Origin: an uncultured Clostridium sp.
GTDB lineage: Bacteria > Bacillota > Clostridia > TANB77 > CAG-508
Assembly (NCBI GenBank): GCA_946495905.1
Contig: CAMMEP010000019.1
Span: 1 to 22,977, forward strand
DNA: 22,977 nucleotides
Direction of reading: 5' to 3'
The translations under genes were made by a program, and so were the position numbers. Within the stretch, counting starts at the first letter, position 1; each line of letters opens with the position of its first letter. This document shows positions 1 through 6,996 of the stretch, one piece after another. The notes under the pieces were generated by a model. It was not told the DNA's origin, did not search any database, and was given only the letters and a program-made list of their open reading frames with translations.

Positions 1-91
1 GATGTGGACAACACTTTTTAGAAAAAAGTTGTTGCATTGGCAATGAAAATTTTGCTTTTATGGAATTTTTAAGAGTTAAGTTCAACTTTTC

Positions 92-120
92 TTGATAATT
101 TCCAGCTATTATGGTATACT
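92..120 (+). promoter_or_regulatory. sigma-A promoter of alaS
   Basis: The -35 box TTGATA (92-97) and -10 box TATACT (115-120) are separated by 17 bp, with a TG just before the -10. Transcription would start near 127, leaving a leader of about 115 nt. No specifier hairpin or T-box motif is visible in that leader, so alaS here shows no sign of T-box control. Bases 1-91 hold no gene I can support; they may be the end of an upstream gene. Confidence 0.7.
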
Positions 121-243
121 AATGATGCAAAAAAATGTAAACAAATATATATTAATATTTAAATGAACAAAATAAAGAAGATAAAAAATATTTTAATGCA
201 TAAGAAACTTTAATTTTTATTTTAGAAAGGAAAGGACGAAACA

Positions 244-1998
244 ATGAAAGCAATTGAAATTAGAAACAAATATTTAAACTTTTTTAAAAATCATGGACAT
301 AAAATAATACCAAGTGCTCCATTAATACCAGAAAATGACCCTTCTGTGTTATTTACAACAGCTGGAATGCAACCACTTGTACCATATTTATTAGGAGAAA
401 AACATCCAGAAGGAACACGCCTTACGGACTATCAAAAATGTCTACGTACCAATGATATTGATGAAGTAGGAGACAACCGCCATTTAACATATTTTGAAAT
501 GCTTGGAAATTGGTCTTTAGGAGATTATTTTAAAGAAGAATCAGTAGCAATGAGTTTTGAATTCTTAACAAAAGAACTAGGAATTCCAGTAGAAAAAATA
601 TCGGTTACTTGTTTTGCAGGAGATGAAGATGCACCAAGAGATGAAATAACAGCAGAATGTTGGAAAAAAGCAGGTATACCAGAAGACAGAATCTATTATT
701 ATGGAAAAGATGATAACTGGTGGATTGCAGGAGAAGAAGGACCATGTGGACCAGATACAGAGATGTTTTATGACACAGGAAAACCAGCTTGTTCTCCAGA
801 TTGTCAGCCATCTTGTGGTTGTGGTAAATATGTAGAAATTTGGAATAATGTATTTATGGAATACTACAAAAATAAAGATGGAAGCTATGAAAAATTAAAA
901 CAACATAATGTAGATACAGGACTTGGACTAGAAAGAATGACCATGTTATTACAAGGAAAAGAAACACCATTTGATACTGAAATTTTTGCGCCAGTGATGG
1001 AAAAATTAGCAGAGCTTGCAAAGGTGGATAATATTGAAAGCAGAAGAATTGTTACAGAACATTTGCGTGCAAGTATGATGGTTATATCAGATGGCGGAAG
1101 ACCTTCTAATATTGATAGAGGTTATGTTCTAAGAAAATTAATTCGTAGAATGGTAAGACATCTAAATAAACTACAAGTAGATTTAACAGAACTAGGAAAC
1201 TTAATTGATTTAGATATACAAGTTTTAAATGAATTATACCCAGAGCTTGCAGATAAAAAAGAAATTATAAAACAAGTTATCTTAGAAGAAAAAGATAAAT
1301 TCATGAAAACATTAGCTCATGGAGAAAAGGAATTTGAAAAATATATAGCTAAAGCAAAAGCTGAGAATAAGAAAGTAATTGATGGACAAACTATCTTTAA
1401 ATTATATGAGACATACGGATTTCCACCAGAAATTACAGCAGATTTAGCAAGAGAGCAAGGTTTTGAAATAGATAACTCCGAATTTGAAAAGTTATTTAAA
1501 GAGCATCAGGAAAAATCAAGAATGGGTAGTGACCAAAAATTTAAAGGTGGTTTAGCAGAACAAAACGAAAAAACAATTGCTTATCATACTGCAACCCATT
1601 TACTTCATAAAGCATTACAAATTGTATTAGGAGAGCATGCTACACAAAAAGGATCAAATATTACCACAGAAAGATTAAGATTTGACTTTTCGCATCCAGA
1701 AAAAATGACAAAAGAGCAATTACAACAAGTAGAAGATATTGTAAATGAGCAGATAAAAAGAGATTTACCAGTAACTTGTGAGGAAATGACATTAGAAGAA
1801 GCAAAGCAATCTGGAGCAATGGGCTTATTTGAAAACAAATATGGAGATAAAGTTAAAGTATATACGATAGGAGACTTTAGTAAAGAAATATGCGGAGGTC
1901 CTCATGTATCACATACAGGAGAGCTTGGACATTTTAAAATAAAGAAAGAAGAATCCAGTTCAGCAGGAGTAAGAAGAATAAAAGCAGTTTTAGAATAA
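244..1998 (+). CDS. alaS: Alanine--tRNA ligase, short form without C-Ala domain
   Basis: Charges tRNA-Ala with alanine in the cytoplasm. The 584-aa product begins with the class II catalytic core (the GNRHLTYFEMLGNWSLGDYF region is AlaRS motif 2) and continues into the tRNA-recognition and editing domains. The editing-site zinc ligands are present as HTATH (H448, H452) and CGGPH (C550, H554). It stops shortly after the editing domain, whereas the usual bacterial enzyme is about 870-880 aa and ends with a DHHA1/C-Ala domain. No continuation is visible in another frame, so this looks like a natural short form. The start follows AGAAAGGAAAGG with good spacing. A palindromic repeat begins eight bases after the stop, and a HIT gene follows about 100 bp downstream. 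Function is secure; how the missing C-Ala is compensated is unknown. Confidence 0.95.
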   Translation: MKAIEIRNKYLNFFKNHGHKIIPSAPLIPENDPSVLFTTAGMQPLVPYLLGEKHPEGTRLTDYQKCLRTNDIDEVGDNRHLTYFEMLGNWSLGDYFKEESVAMSFEFLTKELGIPVEKISVTCFAGDEDAPRDEITAECWKKAGIPEDRIYYYGKDDNWWIAGEEGPCGPDTEMFYDTGKPACSPDCQPSCGCGKYVEIWNNVFMEYYKNKDGSYEKLKQHNVDTGLGLERMTMLLQGKETPFDTEIFAPVMEKLAELAKVDNIESRRIVTEHLRASMMVISDGGRPSNIDRGYVLRKLIRRMVRHLNKLQVDLTELGNLIDLDIQVLNELYPELADKKEIIKQVILEEKDKFMKTLAHGEKEFEKYIAKAKAENKKVIDGQTIFKLYETYGFPPEITADLAREQGFEIDNSEFEKLFKEHQEKSRMGSDQKFKGGLAEQNEKTIAYHTATHLLHKALQIVLGEHATQKGSNITTERLRFDFSHPEKMTKEQLQQVEDIVNEQIKRDLPVTCEEMTLEEAKQSGAMGLFENKYGDKVKVYTIGDFSKEICGGPHVSHTGELGHFKIKKEESSSAGVRRIKAVLE

Positions 1999-2006
1999 AA
2001 TAACTC

Positions 2007-2067
2007 CCTAATTGGGGACAGGCACCAATTAGGAAAATCCAGACAAAAAAGCCTGTCCCCAATTAGG
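2007..2067. repeat. GGGGAC-type REP-like palindrome 1
   Basis: CCTAATTGGGGACAGGC (2007-2023) is the exact reverse complement of 2051-2067, giving a perfect 17-bp stem around a 27-nt loop. The left arm can instead pair over 9 bp with CCAATTAGG at 2025-2033, so two alternative hairpins exist. It begins eight bases after the alaS stop. Related units lie at 14250-14282 and 15764-15792. Confidence 0.85.
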
Positions 2068-2099
2068 AATGTATAAAATTTTTGAAAAGAGGTAAAATA

Positions 2100-2447
2100 A
2101 TGGAAGATTGTATTTTTTGTAAGATAATAAAAAAGGAGATTCCTTCTGAAATTGTATATGAAGATGAGAGGGTAATTGCTTTTAAAGATGTGAATCCAGC
2201 AGCTCCTATTCATATATTGGTAGTACCTAAAAAACATATTGTTAATTTATTGGAAGTGTCTAAGGAAGATAGTGATTTAATTTCTTATATGTATCAAGTA
2301 ATTAATACTATTGCAATAGAGAATGGGTTTGCAGAGAATGGATTTCGAGTTATTGTAAATTGTGGTAAAGATTCTGGACAAGAAGTAATGCATCTTCATT
2401 TTCATGTTTTAGCTGGTAAAAAACTTGGAGACAAGATTGTAGAATAA
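2100..2447 (+). CDS. HIT-family nucleotide-binding hydrolase
   Basis: A 115-aa histidine-triad protein. HIT enzymes hydrolyse nucleoside phosphoramidates or related nucleotides in the cytoplasm. The N-terminus CIFCKI and the C-terminal triad HLHFHVLAGK are typical of the HinT-like branch, and the length is normal. The ATG at 2100 is preferred because AAAAGAGG lies 5-10 bases upstream; an in-frame TTG at 2082 would place that site inside the gene. No separate promoter is obvious, so it may be transcribed with alaS through the palindrome at 2007-2067. The physiological substrate cannot be read from the sequence. Confidence 0.92.
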   Translation: MEDCIFCKIIKKEIPSEIVYEDERVIAFKDVNPAAPIHILVVPKKHIVNLLEVSKEDSDLISYMYQVINTIAIENGFAENGFRVIVNCGKDSGQEVMHLHFHVLAGKKLGDKIVE

Positions 2448-2554
2448 GCTTTTTGTAAAAAGTTTAACAGTAAAAAAACAAATAAAAAAATTTTTAATTA
2501 AATTATAAGAAATGAAAATATTATGTTAAACAATAAAAAAAGCGAACAAAAGTG

Positions 2555-2583
2555 TAGATTATCTGGTAAAAGTGTGGTATAAT
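2555..2583 (+). promoter_or_regulatory. Extended -10 promoter of sortase gene
   Basis: TATAAT (2578-2583) is preceded by TGG, making an extended -10 box. The -35 position (TAGATT, 17-bp spacer) is poor. It lies about 40 bp before the sortase start. The AT-rich stretch from 2448 to 2554 holds nothing else I can identify. Confidence 0.55.
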
Positions 2584-2623
2584 ATACTTATATGAGAAAA
2601 AAAGAAACAAGGGAGGAAGAAAT

Positions 2624-3322
2624 ATGTTTAATAGTAAATATAGTAAAACTCTAACTGTAATTTTAGTAATCGTAATAATTGCAATTGTTGGATTGCTTAT
2701 ATTTTTTGGAATAGATGTATATAGAAAATATTATATAGAAACAGCAGCAGGAGATGCAGTAGAAGAATTTAAGGACCAAGCAAACCAAATAGCATCTAAT
2801 GCAATAACAGAGAATACAATATTAAATGATGTAGCTCCTAATGTTGACCTTAACACACTTTATCCAGAAGATAATTCAGATTCAAATAGTTCTGGTTCAG
2901 GAGTAACTTATATGGGATATGATGTAATTGGTACCATAGAAATTCCTGCAATTGATATTGAATACCCAATTATAGCGGATGAAGATGCAAGTATTAATTC
3001 TTTAAATGTTGCAATTGTAAAGTTATATCCAAGTTCAGACACATTAAATCAAGTTGGAAATACTGTTTTAGCAGGACATAATTATAGAAATGGAACATTC
3101 TTCTCTAATAATAAAAGGCTAGAAAAAGGAGATAAAATATATATAACAGATTTAACAGGACAAACTGTTACATACGAAGTATCAAATAAATACGAAACAG
3201 ATACTAGTGATTCAGAATATATGAATCGAGATACACAAGGAAGAAGAGAGATTTCGTTAACAACTTGTACGGATGATACTAGAGGAAGATTAATTATTTG
3301 GGCACAAGAAGTAGGAGCTTAA
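2624..3322 (+). CDS. Sortase, membrane-anchored transpeptidase
   Basis: A 232-aa sortase that would cleave LPxTG-like sorting signals and link proteins to peptidoglycan on the outer face of the membrane. It has an N-terminal membrane segment (about residues 9-31), a linker rich in Ser, Asn and Asp, then the sortase barrel. Catalytic residues are visible: H152 in AGHNYR, C215 in SLTTC and R222 in RGRLIIW. The class is most likely D or a related clostridial class, but I cannot settle it. The start follows GGGAGGAAG. It has its own extended -10 promoter. A plausible substrate is the minus-strand vWA protein at 6997-8481, which carries an IPQTG signal; no pilin operon surrounds the sortase, so it may serve many substrates. 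Confidence 0.9.
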   Translation: MFNSKYSKTLTVILVIVIIAIVGLLIFFGIDVYRKYYIETAAGDAVEEFKDQANQIASNAITENTILNDVAPNVDLNTLYPEDNSDSNSSGSGVTYMGYDVIGTIEIPAIDIEYPIIADEDASINSLNVAIVKLYPSSDTLNQVGNTVLAGHNYRNGTFFSNNKRLEKGDKIYITDLTGQTVTYEVSNKYETDTSDSEYMNRDTQGRREISLTTCTDDTRGRLIIWAQEVGA

Positions 3323-3355
3323 TACAAACTTTTATAAAGAAAAATATAAAAATAG

Positions 3356-3384
3356 TTGACAAATGAGGTAAGATGGGGTAAAAT
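3356..3384 (+). promoter_or_regulatory. Strong sigma-A promoter of the tRNA pair
   Basis: TTGACA (3356-3361) and TAAAAT (3379-3384) with a 17-bp spacer, 24 bp before the first tRNA. Confidence 0.8.
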
Positions 3385-3407
3385 AATAAATGCAGTTACT
3401 TGAAGAT

Positions 3408-3485
3408 GGTGGATGTAGCGCAGTTGGTTAGAGCGCCAGTTTGTGGCACTGGAGGCCGTGGGTTCGAGTCCCATCTTCCACCCCA
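3408..3485 (+). tRNA. tRNA-His (GTG)
   Basis: Complete cloverleaf with anticodon GTG in the loop TTGTGGC, anticodon stem CCAGT/ACTGG, a T-arm with TTCGAGT, an encoded CCA, and the extra 5' G (-1) facing C73 that identifies tRNA-His. Pair 6-67 is a U-U mismatch and the D stem has a G-A mismatch; neither prevents folding. Confidence 0.95.
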
Positions 3486-3560
3486 TCAAATTTTATTTGC
3501 TAATTGTTATAAATAAGAATATGAATAAATTTGATGAGAAGTAGCATAATAATTACATAT

Positions 3561-3635
3561 TGGGCTGTAGCCAAGCGGTAAGGCACCAGACTTTGACTCT
3601 GGCATGCGCTAGTTCGAATCTAGCCAGCCCAACCA
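3561..3635 (+). tRNA. tRNA-Gln (TTG)
   Basis: Acceptor stem TGGGCTG/CAGCCCA, anticodon TTG in the loop CTTTGAC, stem CCAGA/TCTGG, T-arm GCTAG TTCGAAT CTAGC and an encoded CCA. It is probably co-transcribed with tRNA-His 75 bp upstream. Confidence 0.95.
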
Positions 3636-3645
3636 AAATAAGTAG

Positions 3646-3676
3646 CAACTTCCATAAAAGAGGAAGTTGTTTTTTT
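3646..3676 (+). terminator. Rho-independent terminator of the tRNA operon
   Basis: CAACTTCC (3646-3653) pairs with GGAAGTTG (3662-3669) across an 8-nt loop and is followed by seven T. Confidence 0.85.
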
Positions 3677-3699
3677 GTTCAATTACTTATTAAAAACAG

Positions 3700-3728
3700 T
3701 AGTAAAATTTTGCTAATAATGTTATAAT
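3700..3728 (+). promoter_or_regulatory. Extended -10 promoter of the murL-murD2 operon
   Basis: TATAAT (3723-3728) is preceded by TGT, giving an extended -10 box; the -35 region (TAGTAA) is weak. The -10 lies inside a loose inverted repeat, TGCTAA (3711-3716) and TTAGCA (about 3741-3746), of unknown meaning. Confidence 0.5.
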
Positions 3729-3802
3729 AATAATGCACTTGTTAGCAGAATACAATAGAGATAAAGAAAATAAAAAAGACAAATAGAGAGAGGATATTGT
3801 AA

Positions 3803-5188
3803 ATGGATAAATCATTAGAATTTAAAAAATATAGAGAAGCGTATAAAGAATTTTATTATAATAATTTTGAAATAAAAGAAGATGAGGAAACAATTTATTT
3901 AAGTTATGAATTTGAAATACCAGGACTTACAAAATTTAATCCAGCAATAAAAATAGAAAAAAAGAAATTACCTTTTAAAGATATTCATAGTGAATATGTA
4001 CAGAAGATGGTATTTCACATAGGATTAATTGAACTTATAAGCTACTGGAAAAGTACTTGTTCTCCAAAAATTATTATTAAATGTGGTTATTTAAATGAGG
4101 AACAAATTAAATGGTGGAAAAAGCTATATTTTTATGGTTTAGGAGAGTTATTTTATACCAATCATATACAAACAAATATAGAAGATTTTGTAACAATAGA
4201 ATGCATGAATAAAGAAAAACGATACGAATATGAAACCATAAAAGATAAATCGGATGGATATATTGTTCCGATTGGTGGTGGAAAAGATTCGGTTGTAACA
4301 TTGGAGACCTTAAAGCTAAATAAAAAAACAGATTATTGCCTAATTATAAATCCAAAGCCTGTAACATTAGAATGTGCAAAGATAGCAGGTTTTGAAGATA
4401 ATAATGTTATTGAAATTAATAGAACAATAGATAAAAATTTAATAGATTTAAATGAAAAAGGGTATGTTAATGGGCATACTCCATTTTCTGCGATGCTTGC
4501 ATTTTTATCCTATTTGGTAGCATATTTGTTATCTAAAAAATATGTGGCTTTATCAAACGAAAATAGTGCTAATGAATCCAATGTGATGGGAGAAAAAATA
4601 AATCATCAATATTCAAAAAGCTTTGAATTCGAATGTGATTTTGAGGAATATACAAATAAGTATTTAAAGGCACCAGTAAAATATTTTAGCTTTTTGAGAC
4701 CATTAAATGAATTACAAATTGCTAAAGTTTTTGCAAAACATGAAAAGTATCATAATATTTTTAAGAGCTGTAATGTAGGAAGCAAAGGAAAAGAGTGGAA
4801 GTGGTGTTGTAATTGTGCTAAATGTTTATTTGCCTATATTATCTTAAGTCCATATTTATATAAAGAGAAATTAGTTAAGATTTTTGGCGAAGATTTATTT
4901 GAAAAAAAGGACTTATTAAAAACATTTTTGGAATTAACAGGAAATGGTGAAACTAAACCTTTTGATTGTGTTGGTACTTTTGAAGAAGTAAATTTTGCAA
5001 TAAGTAAAACAATTCAAAATTTAGAAAAAGAGGAAAAAGAGTTACCATTTTTGTTAAAATACTATAAAGAAAATTATCAGTTAGTAGACACTAGTCAAGA
5101 TATTACAAAGAGATACAATGAAGAAAATAATTTGAATGAGGAGCAAGATACTATGTTAAGAAAAGAGGTATTTTCAAGTGATAAATGA
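3803..5188 (+). CDS. murL: MurL-like UDP-MurNAc-L-Ala-L-Glu epimerase
   Basis: A 461-aa protein with an adenylating PP-loop, PIGGGKDS (residues 156-163), followed by SNENSANESN (251-260) and a cysteine cluster (C335, C336, C338, C341). These features and its direct coupling to a MurD-type ligase match my recollection of MurL, the ATP-dependent enzyme first described in Xanthomonas. MurL inverts the terminal glutamate of UDP-MurNAc-L-Ala-L-Glu to the D form, so D-Glu is made on the peptidoglycan precursor and not by glutamate racemase. The start follows GAGAGAGGAT. Its end overlaps the next gene by 11 bp, implying translational coupling. The PP-loop family also includes other adenylating enzymes, so the specific assignment rests mainly on the pairing with MurD. 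It is probably cytoplasmic, with no membrane segments. Confidence 0.75.
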   Translation: MDKSLEFKKYREAYKEFYYNNFEIKEDEETIYLSYEFEIPGLTKFNPAIKIEKKKLPFKDIHSEYVQKMVFHIGLIELISYWKSTCSPKIIIKCGYLNEEQIKWWKKLYFYGLGELFYTNHIQTNIEDFVTIECMNKEKRYEYETIKDKSDGYIVPIGGGKDSVVTLETLKLNKKTDYCLIINPKPVTLECAKIAGFEDNNVIEINRTIDKNLIDLNEKGYVNGHTPFSAMLAFLSYLVAYLLSKKYVALSNENSANESNVMGEKINHQYSKSFEFECDFEEYTNKYLKAPVKYFSFLRPLNELQIAKVFAKHEKYHNIFKSCNVGSKGKEWKWCCNCAKCLFAYIILSPYLYKEKLVKIFGEDLFEKKDLLKTFLELTGNGETKPFDCVGTFEEVNFAISKTIQNLEKEEKELPFLLKYYKENYQLVDTSQDITKRYNEENNLNEEQDTMLRKEVFSSDK

Positions 5189-6533
5189 TTTAATACAATA
5201 CTTTAAAGATAAAAAAGTGCTTATCCTAGGATTTGGAAGAGAAGGAGAGTCTACCTATCAATTAATTCGAAAGCACTTAAAATACCAACAACTATATATT
5301 GCAGATATAAAAGAAAATTTTCAGGAGAATTATGAAATGTTAAAAAATGACCAATATGTTACTTTTATTAGTGGGGAACATTATTTGGAAAATTTACAGG
5401 ATTATGATATTATAATGAAAGCACCTGGAATATCTTTTGTAGGAGTAGATACCACAGAATTTATATCGAAAATAAAATCACAATTGGAATTATTATTAGA
5501 ATTTTTCCATTTTTATACCATAGGAATTACAGGAACCAAAGGGAAAAGTACAACTAGTTCCTTAATAGAGAAAGTGCTAAAAGACCAGAATGTAAATTGC
5601 ATGTTGCTAGGAAATATTGGTGTACCGGTATTTGATTCGCTTGAGGAAATACAGGAAGATACAACAATAGTTTTAGAAATGTCATCTCATCAATTAGAAT
5701 ATATGAAATTATCTCCTAATATTGCTATTATATTAAATGTATATGAAGAGCATTTGGATCATTATGAATCTTTTGAAAAATATGCAGAGGCAAAATGCAA
5801 TATTTTTAAATACCAGACAGAATCGGATTATTTTTTGTATAATTCAGATAATGAAGTTTTAAATAGAATGGTAAAAAATCCAAAGGGAACAACGTATAAA
5901 GTTAGTTTAAAAGGAAAAGAAGGAAGCAATATTTATGAAAAAGGAGACAAAATATATTTTGATGGTAAGTTAATTTATGATAAAGCAGAAAAAAGAAATC
6001 TAGTAGGAGATTACAATTTAAATAATATTATGTTTGCACTAGGTGTTTCTGAAATTCTGAAATTAGACTTAAAGCTAACAATTCAAAGCATTCGTGAATT
6101 TAAACCATTGGAACATCGACTAGAATTGGTTGGAAAGTATGAGGATGTTTTTTATTATGATAATAGTATAGGAACAATTCCAATGGCCACAATAGAAGCT
6201 GTAGAAGCCTTAAAAGAGGTAGATACTTTAATTATTGGAGGAATGGATCGAGGTATTGATTATACCGATTTTATAAAATATTTAAATGATAGTAGTATTA
6301 GAAATATTATTTGTATGCCTAAAACAGGACATGATATTGCTAAAAAATTAAAAAAGGAAAAGCAATATGTGGTGGAAACGCTAGAAGAAGCAGTAGAAAT
6401 TGCTAGAAAAGTAACAGCAAAAGGTAAAATTTGCTTATTATCTCCAGCAGCAGCAAGTTATGGCTATTTTAAAAACTTTGAAGAAAAAGGCAATCTATTT
6501 AAAGACTTAGTAAAAAAGGTTGAAAAAAAGTAA
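5178..6533 (+). CDS. murD2: MurD2-like UDP-MurNAc-L-Ala--L-Glu ligase
   Basis: A 451-aa Mur ligase. The order is an N-terminal Rossmann-like domain (LILGFGREG, about 15-23), ATP loop GITGTKGKST (116-125), EMSSHQLE (157-164), NVYEEHLDHY (177-186), HRLELV (303-308) and a C-terminal LSPAAASYGYFKNFEEKG. It adds glutamate to UDP-MurNAc-L-Ala in the cytoplasm. Canonical MurD has DSKATN in the C-terminal domain; here that stretch reads DNSIGTIP (318-325), and the central motif differs from the usual N-x-x-x-DHLDRH form. With the adjacent MurL-like gene, this points to MurD2, which uses L-Glu, not the D-Glu-adding MurD. The GTG start at 5178 has AAAAGAGG at a good distance and overlaps murL by 11 bp. 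A strong hairpin follows five bases after the stop. Confidence 0.75.
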   Translation: MINDLIQYFKDKKVLILGFGREGESTYQLIRKHLKYQQLYIADIKENFQENYEMLKNDQYVTFISGEHYLENLQDYDIIMKAPGISFVGVDTTEFISKIKSQLELLLEFFHFYTIGITGTKGKSTTSSLIEKVLKDQNVNCMLLGNIGVPVFDSLEEIQEDTTIVLEMSSHQLEYMKLSPNIAIILNVYEEHLDHYESFEKYAEAKCNIFKYQTESDYFLYNSDNEVLNRMVKNPKGTTYKVSLKGKEGSNIYEKGDKIYFDGKLIYDKAEKRNLVGDYNLNNIMFALGVSEILKLDLKLTIQSIREFKPLEHRLELVGKYEDVFYYDNSIGTIPMATIEAVEALKEVDTLIIGGMDRGIDYTDFIKYLNDSSIRNIICMPKTGHDIAKKLKKEKQYVVETLEEAVEIARKVTAKGKICLLSPAAASYGYFKNFEEKGNLFKDLVKKVEKK

Positions 6534-6537
6534 CAAC

Positions 6538-6600
6538 AACTTAGGAAGATAAAATTATTTAATGATAATATAATATTAAATAATTTTATCTTCCTGAGTT
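6538..6600. repeat. 26-bp inverted repeat after murD2
   Basis: Arms 6538-6563 and 6575-6600 are reverse complements over 26 bp with one mismatch, around an 11-nt AT loop. The outer ends read AACTTAGG/CCTGAGTT, close to AACTCAGG/CCTGAGTT of the element at 8687-8874. It could end transcription from both sides (murD2 and the minus-strand small ORF converge here), but there is no clean T run. Confidence 0.8.
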
Positions 6601-6611
6601 ATTACATTGTT

Positions 6612-6764
6612 TTAATAACGTTTTAACGTATCTTCAATTATCTCAGATATGTTAGAACATTTATTATCATTTTCAATTTTAAAAATGGGACAATCATAAT
6701 TATCATTTCTATATACAGTAATTTTAATTGTCTCGATTGGAGTAAAAACAACATTATTGTTCAT
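6612..6764 (-). CDS. Small hypothetical protein, 50 aa
   Basis: An intact minus-strand ORF from ATG (6764) to TAA (6612), beginning MNNNVVFTPIETIKI and ending IIEDTLKRY. I do not recognise it. Support comes from an AAGGGGGAT ribosome binding site 8 bases before the ATG and a TATACT box about 20 bases further upstream. It has no membrane segment or signal peptide; two cysteines (25 and 36) are present. It converges with murD2 on the hairpin at 6538-6600 and sits downstream of the vWA gene on the same strand. The initiation signals are convincing but the coding evidence is only the open frame. Confidence 0.55.
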   Translation of the reverse strand: MNNNVVFTPIETIKITVYRNDNYDCPIFKIENDNKCSNISEIIEDTLKRY

Positions 6765-6952
6765 AAGATAATCCCCCTTTTCTTTAGTATAACGGGTAAC
6801 ATTCTATCACTAGCTTAAAGAAAAAAATGTCGAAAAATGTAGAATGAAAAAAATTCTTAAAAAATAGTAAAATTAAATTTATAGATAAACGTAATTGAAA
6901 ATTGATAATTATATATAATACTATAGAAAAATATAATTACATAGAAAGAAAT

Positions 6953-6985
6953 AGAGTGCTAATCCAATAAAGGATTATGCACCCT
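6953..6985 (-). terminator. Hairpin after the vWA gene
   Basis: AGAGTGCTAATCC and GGATTATGCACCCT pair with one bulge around a 6-nt loop, directly downstream of the minus-strand vWA stop. The following bases are T-rich but interrupted (ATTTCTTTC), so termination strength is uncertain. Confidence 0.5.
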
Positions 6986-6996
6986 AAACAGTAATT

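Noticed and set aside
1996..2080. alaS might be a truncated gene continuing in another frame
   Set aside because: The bases after the stop form a REP-like palindrome and then the HIT gene; no frame shows C-Ala-like sequence.
3408..3485. tRNA-His as a pseudo-tRNA because of a U-U mismatch in the acceptor stem
   Set aside because: All other stems, the G(-1), anticodon and CCA are intact and it has a strong promoter and shared terminator.
6895..6919. Promoter-like TTGAAA and TATAAT on the plus strand
   Set aside because: The spacer is only 13 bp and the region leads into the antisense of the vWA gene; probably chance in AT-rich DNA.
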